Assembly: GCF_027789125.1 (NCBI RefSeq) | Contig: NZ_JAQFVF010000015.1 | Location: forward strand, 1-64,000 | DNA from: Paenibacillus aestuarii | GTDB taxonomy: Bacteria > Bacillota > Bacilli > Paenibacillales > NBRC-103111 | Length of the DNA stretch: 64,000 nt | Direction of reading: 5' to 3' | Part shown: piece by piece, positions 18,028-26,341 of the stretch | Layout: each line of letters opens with the position of its first letter | Position numbering within the stretch: position 1 is the first letter of the stretch | Program-made: the position numbers and the translations under genes | The notes under the pieces: generated by a model | The model's database searches: none | What the model saw: the letters and a program-made list of their open reading frames with translations, nothing else | Told to the model about the DNA's origin: nothing

Positions 18028-18113
18028 TTGTTTAATCAACTCATGTTCATTATTATATAGATTAGAAGTTACAATCAATGGTTAAAAAACCGGGATTTGT
18101 TGATATATCAACA
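18028..18113. promoter_or_regulatory. Candidate TetR operators between adh and tetR
   Basis: A 16-base perfect palindrome TGTTGATATATCAACA lies at 18098-18113, and a related dyad TTGTTTAATCAA at 18028-18039. Both lie between the divergent alcohol dehydrogenase and tetR genes. The spacing suits control of both promoters. Confidence 0.6.
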
Positions 18114-18162
18114 CAAGAATGAAAAGTGTCTATTATCTCAGGAAGCCAGGTGATCTTTTTTA

Positions 18163-18720
18163 ATGACCCGAACGGATCGAAGAATTGTCAAAACACAGGA
18201 ATCGTTAAAAAAAGCCGTCATTGATATAATGTCTGAAAAAAGTTTTGATGACATTACAATTCAAGATATTGCCGACAGGGCCAACCTCAACCGTGGAACC
18301 ATTTATCTTCATTATCAAGACAAGTATGACTTATTGGATAAACTCATTGAAACACACTTAAATGAATTGGGTGAAATGGAGGAATGGGCCTGTGAAATGG
18401 AATGGATTGACGCCCTCGTGCCTTATTTCGAATATTTTGAATCCAATTATTTATTCTTTTCCACCATGCTAGCCAGCAAAGAAGCTAAGGGTGCCCCCTC
18501 CTCATTCCGTACTCGGCTTTTAAACTCTTTTATGGAAGGGTTTAAAGGTGAAATTGACAGAGAAAGCGACAGGAATACAGATTTAAGTGATGATGTGATG
18601 CTGCAATATGCCGGGACCGCTTATGTCGGAATCATTGAGTGGTGGATTAAGAATGGGATGCCGTATCCGCCACAAGTGATGGCTAAACAAGTTGGCATTT
18701 TGTTAGGGAGAAGTCTTTAA
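18163..18720 (+). CDS. TetR family transcriptional regulator
   Basis: A 185-residue TetR/AcrR repressor. The N-terminal helix-turn-helix reads SFDDITIQDIADRANLNRGT followed by IYLHYQDKYDLLDKLIE. The C-terminal ligand domain is all-helical and undiagnostic (YFEYFESNYLFFSTML, GIIEWWIKNGMPYPPQVMAK), resembling the C-terminal domain of small Bacillus TetR proteins. It is divergent from a zinc alcohol dehydrogenase. AGGTGAT precedes the ATG. Confidence 0.9.
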   Translation: MTRTDRRIVKTQESLKKAVIDIMSEKSFDDITIQDIADRANLNRGTIYLHYQDKYDLLDKLIETHLNELGEMEEWACEMEWIDALVPYFEYFESNYLFFSTMLASKEAKGAPSSFRTRLLNSFMEGFKGEIDRESDRNTDLSDDVMLQYAGTAYVGIIEWWIKNGMPYPPQVMAKQVGILLGRSL

Positions 18721-18721
18721 A

Positions 18722-18760
18722 CCAAAAAACCATCGCTATTTATTTGCTGATGGTTTTTGG
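18722..18760. terminator. Bidirectional terminator
   Basis: Complementary arms CCAAAAAACCATC (18722-18734) and GATGGTTTTTGG (18749-18760) lie between converging tetR and the opuAC-like gene. Confidence 0.8.
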
Positions 18761-18773
18761 ATGGTTACCTTGC

Positions 18774-19664
18774 TTATTTCGTCTTTAAATCTTCGATGGA
18801 ATCGATATTCATATACCGAGGAACAACTAGCCCCAGCTTTGTTCCATTCAAATTCGCTCCGAGATCCTCAAACTTCCCGCTGTATTTATCAAAATAGTCC
18901 TTATGTGTAGTTGGGAGCCAAGCTGCGACCATTGCGTCGGCACTTCCGTCTGCAATGCCTGCCCACATAGGCCCAGCTTCCACTTGCAGCATTTCAACTT
19001 TATAGCCGAGTTTCCCCTCTAAAACAGCTTTTACCACGTTCGTACTTGCAATTTCCGAGTCCCAAGCGACATAGGCAAGTTTCAGCTTTTTCCCTTTTTC
19101 TTCCGGTAAGTCTTTTACCCAGCTATCTACTTTGGCGGCATTGTCCTTTACCCAGTCGGATGCAGCTTCTTCAGGCTTCTTCCCGTCGATAATGGCCGAC
19201 ATCACCACAGCCATTTCTTCAGGTGTCCATTCGAATCGATCAAGCATTGCATAAGCAGAAGGAGCATCCTTTTGCAGATTGTTTCGTACAACTGTATGTA
19301 TCTGCTCATCCTTCCCAAACACACCTTTGGGATCACTCAAATATTTCAAATCGTATTTGGCGAACATCCAATGCGGTGTCCAACCTGTCACGATGATCGG
19401 CTTTTTCGCTTTATAGGCTTTATCCAAAGCTGCTGTCATGGCTGCACTTGAGCCTTCAACAAGCTTCCAATCCTTAAGATCATAATCGGTTAAGACTTGC
19501 GCAGTTTGTTTCATTAAACCTGCCCCGGGGTCAATGCCGATGATTTCATGATTAACTTGACTTCCAATGCTGCCGTCAGATGAAGTTGCATTTGAACATC
19601 CAGTCATGAACGCAAAAGCAATCAGACTCGCCAACATCAACGATCTTGCTGTATTCTTCAACAT
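18774..19664 (-). CDS. opuAC: Glycine betaine/choline-type substrate-binding lipoprotein
   Basis: Extracellular solute receptor of an OpuA-type ABC importer, 296 residues. A lipoprotein signal is clear: positive start, hydrophobic run, then AFMTGC with the lipidated Cys at 23. The OpuAC fold is supported by GWTPHWMFAKYDLKYLSDPK, the aromatic-box stretch around MWAGIADGSADAMVAAWLPT and the conserved VAWDSEIAST. It is last in the operon ATPase-permease-receptor and ends at a bidirectional terminator. Confidence 0.9.
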   Translation of the reverse strand: MLKNTARSLMLASLIAFAFMTGCSNATSSDGSIGSQVNHEIIGIDPGAGLMKQTAQVLTDYDLKDWKLVEGSSAAMTAALDKAYKAKKPIIVTGWTPHWMFAKYDLKYLSDPKGVFGKDEQIHTVVRNNLQKDAPSAYAMLDRFEWTPEEMAVVMSAIIDGKKPEEAASDWVKDNAAKVDSWVKDLPEEKGKKLKLAYVAWDSEIASTNVVKAVLEGKLGYKVEMLQVEAGPMWAGIADGSADAMVAAWLPTTHKDYFDKYSGKFEDLGANLNGTKLGLVVPRYMNIDSIEDLKTK

Positions 19665-19666
19665 GC

Positions 19667-20500
19667 TTAAGCACTCCTTTTTCTTTTGAGTATGTACTGT
19701 GTCATGCGATCAAGAAGTATAGCTAATACGACAATGGACAAGCCGGCTTCAAACCCCTGTCCTGTTTTAATTTGAGTGACAGCCCTATATACATCGGCTC
19801 CAATTCCTTGAGCGCCAATCATCGACGCAATAACCACCATAGACAGGGATAGCATAATGGTCTGATTTATTCCTGCCATAATCGATGGCATCGCCAATGG
19901 AAATTGTAGCTTAAACAGTTTTTGTGATGATGTGGATCCGAATGCGTCGGCAGCCTCCACTAAATCTTCCGCAACCTGCCTAATTCCCAAATTCGCTAGG
20001 CGAATCGTTGGCGGTACAGCAAAAATAACGGATGCAATGACGCCTGGAACTACACCTAGACCAAAAAATGTGACGGCTGGGATTAAATAAACAAATGCTG
20101 GCATGGTTTGCATGAAATCCAGCAAAGGTGTGACCACGTTCCTAAATTTATCGCTTTGAGCGCACCAAACGCCAAGCGGTACGCCTAAGATGATCGAAAT
20201 CAACGCAGAGGTCAGAACGAGTGCAAGGGTATCCATCGTATGGTCCCAAAACCCTAAATTGAATATGAGCAGCAATCCCACTGCCGAAAACAAAGCAAAT
20301 GTCCACCGCCCTAAGTAAAGCGCTAGCAAAGTCATTAACGCAATAAGTATAAGAGCCGGTATCGCATGAAAAACGAAGGCAAATGCATGTACAATGCTCT
20401 CGATGCCGTTCGAAATGACTTGAAACAGGACTGACAAATGATTTTCAAGCTTGTCAACGATATATTCCACCCAGTCAGCCAGCGGTATCTTTGGAAACAT
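19667..20500 (-). CDS. opuAB: Glycine betaine ABC transporter permease
   Basis: Inner-membrane component of the OpuA-like importer, about 277 residues with 6-7 membrane segments. The ProW/OpuAB pattern is visible: PLADWVEYIVDKLENHL near the start, then FWDHTMDTLALVLTSALISI, PLLDFMQTMPAFVYLIP and the EAA-like loop VEAADAFGSTSSQKLFKLQF. ATG at 20500 follows GGAGGTG and overlaps the end of the ATPase gene by 26 bases, suggesting coupling. Further upstream in-frame starts lie inside that gene. Confidence 0.92.
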   Translation of the reverse strand: MFPKIPLADWVEYIVDKLENHLSVLFQVISNGIESIVHAFAFVFHAIPALILIALMTLLALYLGRWTFALFSAVGLLLIFNLGFWDHTMDTLALVLTSALISIILGVPLGVWCAQSDKFRNVVTPLLDFMQTMPAFVYLIPAVTFFGLGVVPGVIASVIFAVPPTIRLANLGIRQVAEDLVEAADAFGSTSSQKLFKLQFPLAMPSIMAGINQTIMLSLSMVVIASMIGAQGIGADVYRAVTQIKTGQGFEAGLSIVVLAILLDRMTQYILKRKRSA

Positions 20501-21698
20501 CTTTAAGCACCTCCAATTTAGCCACGGGTTGACCTGCCAAGGCTCCAAGGACAGCGCCACGAACGATGACCCCTATAATTCGATTATTCGTATCGACGAC
20601 ACCTACCGGATACCTGGAAGTACCACAAATTTCGAATAATTCGTACAGCAATTGGTCCGGAGCTACAGTCGGGACATCTCTGATAACAATTTCATCCAAA
20701 CCTTTACCTGCCCGTACAGCATCTGACGCATCTTCGGCTGTAATAACACCGACGAGCTTCTTACCGCGATCGACAACAAATAAATTCGATATCCCATTTT
20801 CGCGCATGAGCTGAAGAGCAACCCTAGGCCCCCTGTCATTTGCAACAGTCTCAGGTCTTCGCATGACGGACGAGGCCGTAAGCACCTTGGACAGATCAAC
20901 ATCTTCGACGAACCTCTCCACATATTCATTGGCAGGATTCATCATAATCTCCTCAGGTTTACCAATCTGAACAACGCTTCCATCCTTCATCAGAGCAATG
21001 CGATCACCAATACGGAGCGCTTCATCTAAATCATGCGTGATGAAAATAATCGTTTTTTTCATTTTGTCCTGCAGTTCCAGCAGTTCATCTTGCATATCCT
21101 TACGGATTAGCGGGTCTAGCGCGCTAAAGGCTTCATCCATTAATAGAATGTCAGGATCATTAGCTAGCGCCCTTGCTAGTCCTACCCTTTGCTGCATGCC
21201 TCCACTCAATTGAGCCGGCATACTATCCCTCCATTGCTCAAGCCCGACTAAACGCAAAGCCTCGACGGCCTTTAACCGTCTCTCCTTCTTGCCGACACCT
21301 TGGACTTCCAAACCGTATTCTACATTTTGGGCAACCGTTCTGTGAGGAAATAAAGCAAATTTCTGAAAAACCATACTGATTGTTTCTCTTCTTACGCGTC
21401 GAAGCTCTTCATCATTCATCTGCACAACATCTTTGCCATGAATGCTGATACTTCCACTGGTAGGTTCTATTAACCTGTTTAGCAGACGGACAAGCGTTGA
21501 CTTTCCGCTGCCTGACAACCCCATGATGACAAAAATTTCACCGGGATGTACGGAAAAGCAGACTTCGTTGACACCTACTGTATGCTTCGTTTCCTTGTAG
21601 ATCTGCTCTTTTGAATATTTCTTCGCCAATAGTGGCAGAACGCACTCAGGTTCAGGCCCAAATATTTTGGTAACCTGCTGCACATCAATAATTGCCAT
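20475..21698 (-). CDS. opuAA: Glycine betaine ABC transporter ATPase with CBS domains
   Basis: OpuAA/ProV-type ATPase of about 407 residues. It opens with the OpuA-specific stretch around KYSKEQIYKETKHTVGVNEV. Walker A is GLSGSGKST, the signature LSGGMQQRVGLA, Walker B ILLMDEAFSALDP. The C-terminal third carries two CBS repeats (GPRVALQLMRENGISNLFVV and RYPVGVVDTNNRIIGVIVRG) that in OpuA sense ionic strength. ATG at 21698 follows AAAGGAG. It is the first gene of the opuA-like operon and divergent from gbsR. Confidence 0.93.
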   Translation of the reverse strand: MAIIDVQQVTKIFGPEPECVLPLLAKKYSKEQIYKETKHTVGVNEVCFSVHPGEIFVIMGLSGSGKSTLVRLLNRLIEPTSGSISIHGKDVVQMNDEELRRVRRETISMVFQKFALFPHRTVAQNVEYGLEVQGVGKKERRLKAVEALRLVGLEQWRDSMPAQLSGGMQQRVGLARALANDPDILLMDEAFSALDPLIRKDMQDELLELQDKMKKTIIFITHDLDEALRIGDRIALMKDGSVVQIGKPEEIMMNPANEYVERFVEDVDLSKVLTASSVMRRPETVANDRGPRVALQLMRENGISNLFVVDRGKKLVGVITAEDASDAVRAGKGLDEIVIRDVPTVAPDQLLYELFEICGTSRYPVGVVDTNNRIIGVIVRGAVLGALAGQPVAKLEVLKDVSKDTAG

Positions 21699-21743
21699 AC
21701 GCTCACTCCTTTCTGTATGAGTTAATATCCTCGTGCCCATTTA

Positions 21744-21773
21744 AGTGTAAAGAACAAAAACTGGTTATGTCAA
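21744..21773 (-). promoter_or_regulatory. opuA promoter
   Basis: On the minus strand TTGACA (21768-21773), an 18-base spacer and TACACT (21744-21749) lie about 45 bases ahead of the opuAA ATG. Confidence 0.7.
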
Positions 21774-21790
21774 CACTAAATTCCGTTATT

Positions 21791-21814
21791 ACTGTTTATA
21801 CAGAAAAAACTGTA
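21791..21814. promoter_or_regulatory. Candidate GbsR operator
   Basis: Two overlapping dyads share one arm: CTGT-TTAT-ACAG (21792-21803) and TACAG-AAAAAA-CTGTA (21799-21814). They lie about 20 bases upstream of the opuA -35 box, between opuA and gbsR, where a GbsR/OpcR-type repressor would act. Confidence 0.5.
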
Positions 21815-21866
21815 CGAAACATCCTTTTCTCTACCTTACGCTTATTGATCCTTGTTCATGACTATC

Positions 21867-21895
21867 TTTACATTATTAAAAATGTTTTTTACAAT
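21867..21895 (+). promoter_or_regulatory. gbsR promoter
   Basis: TTTACA (21867-21872), a 17-base spacer and TACAAT (21890-21895) precede the gbsR start by about 35 bases. Confidence 0.65.
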
Positions 21896-21929
21896 AGCGA
21901 TGTACATATAAAGGCAGGGTGACTTCTCG

Positions 21930-22499
21930 ATGGAACAACTACACAACTTAACTATAGAACAAGAAAACATCATTCAAAGGGCGCGCAAGCGTGTGATAGA
22001 ATCCATTGGCAACAATATGGATCTCTATGGTATCACCCAATCGATTGGTCATCTTTACGGCTTGCTCTTCTTCCAAAACAAACCAATGACCTTAGATGAA
22101 ATGGTCCAAGCCATGGAAATGAGTAAAACCAGCATGAGCACGAGCGTGCGAACGCTGGTTGACTTAAAAATGGTAAATAAAGTTTGGGAAAAGGGATCGA
22201 GAAAAGATCTTTATGAAGTGGAAATGGACTGGTTCCAAACCTTTGCTGACTTTTTCAGCTTAAAATGGCGGAAAGCATTAGAAATGAATCTCAACAATTT
22301 GCGCAAATCAAGAACAGAGCTTGTTCAGCTTCTAGATCAATTTCCTCACGATTTAACTTTACAAAACGCCGTACAAAGCGATATGACGAAGATCAATGAA
22401 GCCATTCGTTACTACTTATGGCTGGATCGTCTTATCGATTCGTTTGAGTCTGGTGATATTTTCAAATTGGTCCCTAAAGACATTCAAGAGAATAACTAG
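21930..22499 (+). CDS. GbsR/OpcR family regulator of betaine uptake or synthesis
   Basis: MarR-fold repressor of 189 residues. Family signs are the opening RARKRVIESIGNNMDLYGIT, SIGHLYGLLFFQNKPMTLDE, and the recognition-helix region MEMSKTSMSTSVRTLVDLKM with the wing WEKGSRKDLYEVEMDWFQTF. In Bacillus, proteins of this family sense choline or glycine betaine and repress osmoprotectant genes. Its divergent position against opuA and the dyads between them support the same job here. Confidence 0.9.
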   Translation: MEQLHNLTIEQENIIQRARKRVIESIGNNMDLYGITQSIGHLYGLLFFQNKPMTLDEMVQAMEMSKTSMSTSVRTLVDLKMVNKVWEKGSRKDLYEVEMDWFQTFADFFSLKWRKALEMNLNNLRKSRTELVQLLDQFPHDLTLQNAVQSDMTKINEAIRYYLWLDRLIDSFESGDIFKLVPKDIQENN

Positions 22500-22658
22500 G
22501 TCATCACGCTCGTTGTTAGGGCCAAGCCCAAATTCTGTACCTACCCCACCAATACATTCACTCCTGTCGAAAGCTATATCAACTCCAATAACAGATATCG
22601 CAACCATCGAGACATCCAATCCTGAATGCATAAAATTTTGCTTAAGGTGGTGTTTTAT

Positions 22659-22973
22659 ATGGTATTAGGTATGATGTTGCTGGTTGTCGCTTTGCTGTGG
22701 GTAGGCTTATTGATCAGAAGCAAGAGATGGAAAGTATTGCTTACGGCTACAAGGGCAAATAGCGAGCAAGTAGAAACGATGTACGCTTATTTTCAATCTC
22801 ATAAGATTAGATGTAAGTTAATAACGGATGTTGGTCCCGTAGGAAGCAGCAGTTTCATACATGCAACCGACATGATGCCCAATGATTCAGGTGCGGTCAT
22901 GATGTTGAAAGTACATCAACGCGACATGGATGCAGCTAAGAAACTCATGGGGATTCATCAAGGAATCCTGTAA
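22659..22973 (+). CDS. Membrane-anchored DUF2007-like protein
   Basis: About 104 residues: one N-terminal membrane segment (MMLLVVALLWVGLLI) followed by a small soluble domain. The soluble part, TATRANSEQVETMYAYFQSH and a following IRCK strand, then VHQRDMDAAKKLMG, has the alpha/beta ferredoxin-like pattern of DUF2007 putative signal-transducing proteins. The start is the ATG 8 bases after AAGGTGG. It is followed after about 50 bases by another small membrane protein, probably in one transcript. Confidence 0.65.
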   Translation: MVLGMMLLVVALLWVGLLIRSKRWKVLLTATRANSEQVETMYAYFQSHKIRCKLITDVGPVGSSSFIHATDMMPNDSGAVMMLKVHQRDMDAAKKLMGIHQGIL

Positions 22974-23025
22974 ACGGCATACCTGCCCTTTCTCAAAGTT
23001 GTTTGAACGAAAAGGAGTGTATGAC

Positions 23026-23361
23026 ATGAACAACATGAATCCCACGGAAGAGAAGCATGTGAGGAACACCCTGCCGGAACCTCCGATGCAAATGGATAAT
23101 CGTCCATGGCACCGTCAAGGTTGGGTATGGATGATCGTTGTACTGATCGCTTTGGTAACGATCGTGCTGGCAATCGGAGAGTTAAGCGACCAGGTCGCGA
23201 ACGTAAACAACTCCATCCAGCAGCAGACCGCAGCTATACGTCAACAAAATCATTTATTAGCTGCGCTCGATCATGGTCTGAATCGTATTGAGATGGCCAT
23301 TACGAATGGTGTGGATCGCGTCATAAACGCGCTTGATAAATGGATGAATAAAATCGCATAG
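23026..23361 (+). CDS. Small single-pass membrane protein with coiled coil
   Basis: A 111-residue protein of unknown function. Residues 1-40 are polar and Pro-rich, about 42-62 is one membrane segment (WMIVVLIALVTIVLAIG), and 65-111 looks like an extended helix or coiled coil (heptad-like QVANVNNSIQQQTAAIRQQN). There is no signal peptidase site. ATG follows AAAAGGAG at 8 bases. It shares a terminator with the preceding DUF2007-like gene, which suggests a joint membrane function. Confidence 0.6.
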   Translation: MNNMNPTEEKHVRNTLPEPPMQMDNRPWHRQGWVWMIVVLIALVTIVLAIGELSDQVANVNNSIQQQTAAIRQQNHLLAALDHGLNRIEMAITNGVDRVINALDKWMNKIA

Positions 23362-23390
23362 AGATTGTCCCAGGTGATCGTCCTGCTGCC

Positions 23391-23421
23391 ATAGTACCCC
23401 GGAAGGGGTACTATTTATTTT
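23391..23421 (+). terminator. Terminator of the small membrane protein genes
   Basis: A perfect 10-base stem (ATAGTACCCC with GGGGTACTAT, GGAA loop) is followed by TTATTTTT. Confidence 0.9.
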
Positions 23422-23505
23422 TAGGCATCGCTTTGTTTTTGCAACAATTCCAGACTGTCCGTCGTTTGAGATAATGAAAGCAAAAATTCAACGAGGTGAT
23501 AGAAC

Positions 23506-24570
23506 TTGAATTCCCGGAAAAAACTTTTTAGCCTATCCGCTGCCGCCGTGTTGTCCCTTTCCATAGCTGGTCAAAGCTTTGCAGCAACGACCGCTTTCAC
23601 CGATCTGGAGCAGGTTGCGGCCAAAGATAAAATTATTTCTCTGCAATCGCAAGGTCTCGTATCGGGAGTCAGTGACGACCTGTTCCAGCCCAATGCAACG
23701 CTAACAGCCGCCCAAGGCGTGCAATTAATCGTCAAGGCGCTTGGTTTAAATCTCAACTCCATTAATTTTGTAAAAGCACCACATGCAACCGACTATTTTG
23801 CAAAAGCAAACAATGACGCATGGTATGCGCAAAGCTTAATTATTGCGGCAAATAAAGACCTGGGCCTTCCAGCTGATTTTGATCCGAACCAGAAATGGAC
23901 GAAGGAAATGTTTACCAAAGAGTTGCTTGTTGCTTTGGATGGCCACAACATCATGCATATGATGAAGCTTCCGCCGATCGAGATCAAAGACAAGGCTGAT
24001 ATTACCTTAGACGCTCTTGGTTCAATCCAAGCCGCGATCTACAAAGGGATTGCCTCGCTCGACGCCGACGGTAATTTCCATCCACAAGCGGAAATTACAC
24101 GTGCGCAAGCCGCTGAGATGATTTATAACGCGCTGAAATACGTCCACCCTGCTGCGAATCAATCCGATCAAACCGTATACGAGAATACCCAATACGGCTT
24201 TCGTTTCACTTTGCCTGACAGCTGGAAAGGTTACACCATCGTAAATGACAAATGGGAAGGACTGTCGATCGGGGATTCACAAGGTGAGAGCGTGGTGGAA
24301 AGCGGTGCGAAGATTAGCATTCGTCATCCCGCATGGACGGCTGAACAGCCGAGACAGGATATCCCGATTCTCGTCTTTACCGTTGACCAATGGAATGAGC
24401 TCCAGCAGGACAAATTTCATATCGGTGCAGCTCCGGTCGGCCCAAGCGAATTGACCCGCAATGACAAGTATGTTTTCGCGCTCCCGGCGCGCTATAACTT
24501 TGCGTTCCCGGAAGGCTATCAGGAAGTAGAAGATATTTTAGCTAGCAAGCCGATTCAACCGATTTCGTAA
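23506..24570 (+). CDS. Secreted S-layer homology (SLH) domain protein
   Basis: 354 residues, translated from a TTG start behind GAGGTG. A Sec signal peptide is clear (KKLFSLSAAAVLSLSIAGQS followed by FAA). Residues about 30-205 carry SLH-type units (AFTDLEQVAAKDKIISLQSQ, GLVSGVSDDLFQPNATLTAA; ADGNFHPQAEITRAQAAEMI), which anchor proteins to pyruvylated cell-wall polymer. The C-terminal part (about 220-354, from YENTQYGFRFTLPDSWKGY) resembles lipoprotein-like domains of unknown role. It stands alone between two terminators. Confidence 0.85.
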   Translation: MNSRKKLFSLSAAAVLSLSIAGQSFAATTAFTDLEQVAAKDKIISLQSQGLVSGVSDDLFQPNATLTAAQGVQLIVKALGLNLNSINFVKAPHATDYFAKANNDAWYAQSLIIAANKDLGLPADFDPNQKWTKEMFTKELLVALDGHNIMHMMKLPPIEIKDKADITLDALGSIQAAIYKGIASLDADGNFHPQAEITRAQAAEMIYNALKYVHPAANQSDQTVYENTQYGFRFTLPDSWKGYTIVNDKWEGLSIGDSQGESVVESGAKISIRHPAWTAEQPRQDIPILVFTVDQWNELQQDKFHIGAAPVGPSELTRNDKYVFALPARYNFAFPEGYQEVEDILASKPIQPIS

Positions 24571-24577
24571 CTAAAAT

Positions 24578-24626
24578 GGGCAGTACCCGAAAGCGCAACG
24601 CGACTTCCGGATACTGCCCTTCTTTA
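24578..24626. terminator. Bidirectional terminator
   Basis: GGGCAGTA (24578-24585) pairs with TACTGCCC (24612-24619) around an imperfect inner stem, with TTCTTTATT after it. It separates the converging SLH and SDR genes. Confidence 0.75.
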
Positions 24627-24641
24627 TTAAGTAGCTGTAAT

Positions 24642-25463
24642 TTAGTTATAGTTAGCCGCGATGGTTTCCAAATATTGCTCGATCGGCACGGATTTGCGAA
24701 GCGCCATCAAGCCTTTCCCCGCCTCACCGACAATCGTGCGGAATTGCTTGCTTGCCCCGGTCGCTTGCGCCGCAATCGCTTCTACGATCGTTTGCGGGTC
24801 ATCGAGCTGATCTTCAGGCATTACTGCCATCATTTGCGATACCTTGTTCGTCAAATCATCATATGCATTAATGTTCTCATCTTTATTCCAAATGATACTT
24901 TGAACGAAATTATTGCCTTTGGAACCGCCTTGCTCGATAAGCCGAAGCTCGATGTTCAACGGTTTGAGCTCGTAATAGAGACCTTCCGTCAATCCTTCCA
25001 AAGCAAACTTGGACATATTATAGAGGGAACCCAGCGGGACGGCCGTGGTGACACCCATAAAGGAACTGATATTGATAAACATGCCGCCGCCTGCGGCTCT
25101 GAAATGAGGCAGGAATTTGCGAATGACGTTAATCGGGCCGCGGACATTGACGGAAAACTGCCAATCGATCGTATCTTCTGCGGCTAATTCCAGTGCTCCG
25201 TAAGATCCCATCCCCGCATTATTCACAACCACGTCGATTTTCCCAAATGCGTCAATCGCATCTCTTACGGCTGACTCGACTTGGTCCACATTCGTAACGT
25301 CCAGCTTAAAGATTTTAATATTGTCGTATGCGGTAAGCTCTGTTTCTTTTTCCGGCGAGCGCATGGTCGCGGCTACGTTCCAGCCGAGCTTGGCAAAATG
25401 AATTGCCGTTAGTTTTCCCAATCCTGAGCTTGTTCCAGTAATAAAAATTGTTTTCTTTTCCAT
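24642..25463 (-). CDS. Short-chain dehydrogenase/reductase under TetR control
   Basis: Classical SDR, 273 residues. TGTSSGLG is at 10-17, NNAG in VVVNNAGMGSYGALELA, and the active-site set ISSFMGVTT…YNMSK with catalytic Tyr and Lys. The downstream end is longer than in reductases of lipid synthesis, so I give no substrate. Its own promoter region carries a 14-base palindrome shared with the upstream tetR gene, so the pair forms a small regulon. Confidence 0.88.
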   Translation of the reverse strand: MEKKTIFITGTSSGLGKLTAIHFAKLGWNVAATMRSPEKETELTAYDNIKIFKLDVTNVDQVESAVRDAIDAFGKIDVVVNNAGMGSYGALELAAEDTIDWQFSVNVRGPINVIRKFLPHFRAAGGGMFINISSFMGVTTAVPLGSLYNMSKFALEGLTEGLYYELKPLNIELRLIEQGGSKGNNFVQSIIWNKDENINAYDDLTNKVSQMMAVMPEDQLDDPQTIVEAIAAQATGASKQFRTIVGEAGKGLMALRKSVPIEQYLETIAANYN

Positions 25464-25514
25464 GTTTGTTTCCCTCCGTTGTATATTCTGTAATTAGTTA
25501 AATTTTAATTTTAT

Positions 25515-25528
25515 ATCGAACGTTCGAT
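25515..25528. promoter_or_regulatory. TetR operator 1 (SDR promoter)
   Basis: The perfect palindrome ATCGAACGTTCGAT is followed by CTAAT. It lies just upstream of a TATAAAAT box on the minus strand and between tetR and the SDR gene. Two further copies lie at 26183 and 26342. Confidence 0.8.
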
Positions 25529-25557
25529 CTAATTTAGGCAAAAGAATCGGGTTGAAC

Positions 25558-26154
25558 TTATTCGTTCCAACCCTTTTCAAGGCTCACCGCGTTCCAGCAA
25601 GCGAGAACCGCTTGCTCCGCGATATCTTCTGTCAGTTCCAGCAGATTTTGCTGATAACCCTTGAGGAGATAAACGATGGATCCATAGTGCATCTGCACCA
25701 TCATCTGAGGCTCCAATCGTACGAATACGCCTTCGTCGACTGCTTTCCGATACAGCTTCTCCAGCGGCCCGCACCAGCCGTCCTTGTAAGCTTCCAACTT
25801 AGACTGCTCATAAATATAGGGCGAAAATGAATACTGCTCAATGAACCGGAACCCCTTCGGATACATATTCCCTAGTTCGATCAAGTTGCGCCAAGCTTTG
25901 CGAAACTGTGTCTGAATCGAATCCGTCTCGGTCATATCCTTCGTCACATACTCTCCGTTAAATCGCACAATCGCTTTGTACAGCTCGTTAATAATATCTT
26001 CCTTGCTGTTGAAGTAGTGATAGATGTTTCCAGTGGAAACGCCGGAATCTTTGGCGATCAGCGACATGGACGTCGCCTGCAGCTCCTTGTCAATGATCAG
26101 ATTCAGCGTTGTCTCCAGGACGGCCTGTTGGACCTTGTTGTAAGTCTCAAACAT
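25558..26154 (-). CDS. TetR/AcrR family regulator
   Basis: A 198-residue repressor. The helix-turn-helix reads ATSMSLIAKDSGVSTGNIYH with YFNSKEDIINELYKAI following. The ligand domain contains FRFIEQYSFSPYIYEQSKLE and ends YQQNLLELTEDIAEQAVLAC. The gene is followed by the SDR it probably represses and carries the same operator in its own promoter, so it is likely autoregulated. GGAGG precedes the ATG. Confidence 0.9.
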   Translation of the reverse strand: MFETYNKVQQAVLETTLNLIIDKELQATSMSLIAKDSGVSTGNIYHYFNSKEDIINELYKAIVRFNGEYVTKDMTETDSIQTQFRKAWRNLIELGNMYPKGFRFIEQYSFSPYIYEQSKLEAYKDGWCGPLEKLYRKAVDEGVFVRLEPQMMVQMHYGSIVYLLKGYQQNLLELTEDIAEQAVLACWNAVSLEKGWNE

Positions 26155-26182
26155 GTTCCCAGCCTCCTTTCGCCTATTTTCT

Positions 26183-26228
26183 ATCGAACGATCGATCTAA
26201 TCATAGTACACGGTTCCACTGTTGTCAA
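26183..26228 (-). promoter_or_regulatory. tetR promoter and operator 2
   Basis: On the minus strand TTGACA (26223-26228), a 17-base spacer and TATGAT (26200-26205) precede tetR. The operator ATCGAACGATCGAT (26183-26196), followed by CTAATCAT, abuts the -10 box and covers the start region. Confidence 0.85.
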
Positions 26229-26293
26229 CTCGCCACTCCTCTCCCGCGGTGTCGCTCGATGACCAGATGTAGCGTTGCCTCTAAGAATACGAT

Positions 26294-26320
26294 CTACAAT
26301 GCACTGTATTGTACAAACAT
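26294..26320 (-). other. Eight-codon open frame behind a full ribosome site
   Basis: GGAAGGAG (26328-26335 on the minus strand) and a 7-base spacer lead to ATG and eight codons (MFVQYSAL) ending in TAG. The codons contain the dyad TACAAT…ATTGTA (26295-26313). It lies directly downstream of a complete promoter with operator. It may be a leader peptide or the stump of a deleted gene. Confidence 0.45.
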
Positions 26321-26341
26321 GACCTGACTCCTTCCAATCAA

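Noticed and set aside
22416..22631. Minus-strand frame of 71 codons overlapping the 3' end of gbsR
   Set aside because: The translation looks protein-like in places, but there is no ribosome site, and it overlaps a well-supported gene in antisense.
24576..25187. Long open frame (203 codons) on the + strand
   Set aside because: It is antisense to the well-supported SDR gene at 24642-25463 and shows no family motif or ribosome site.
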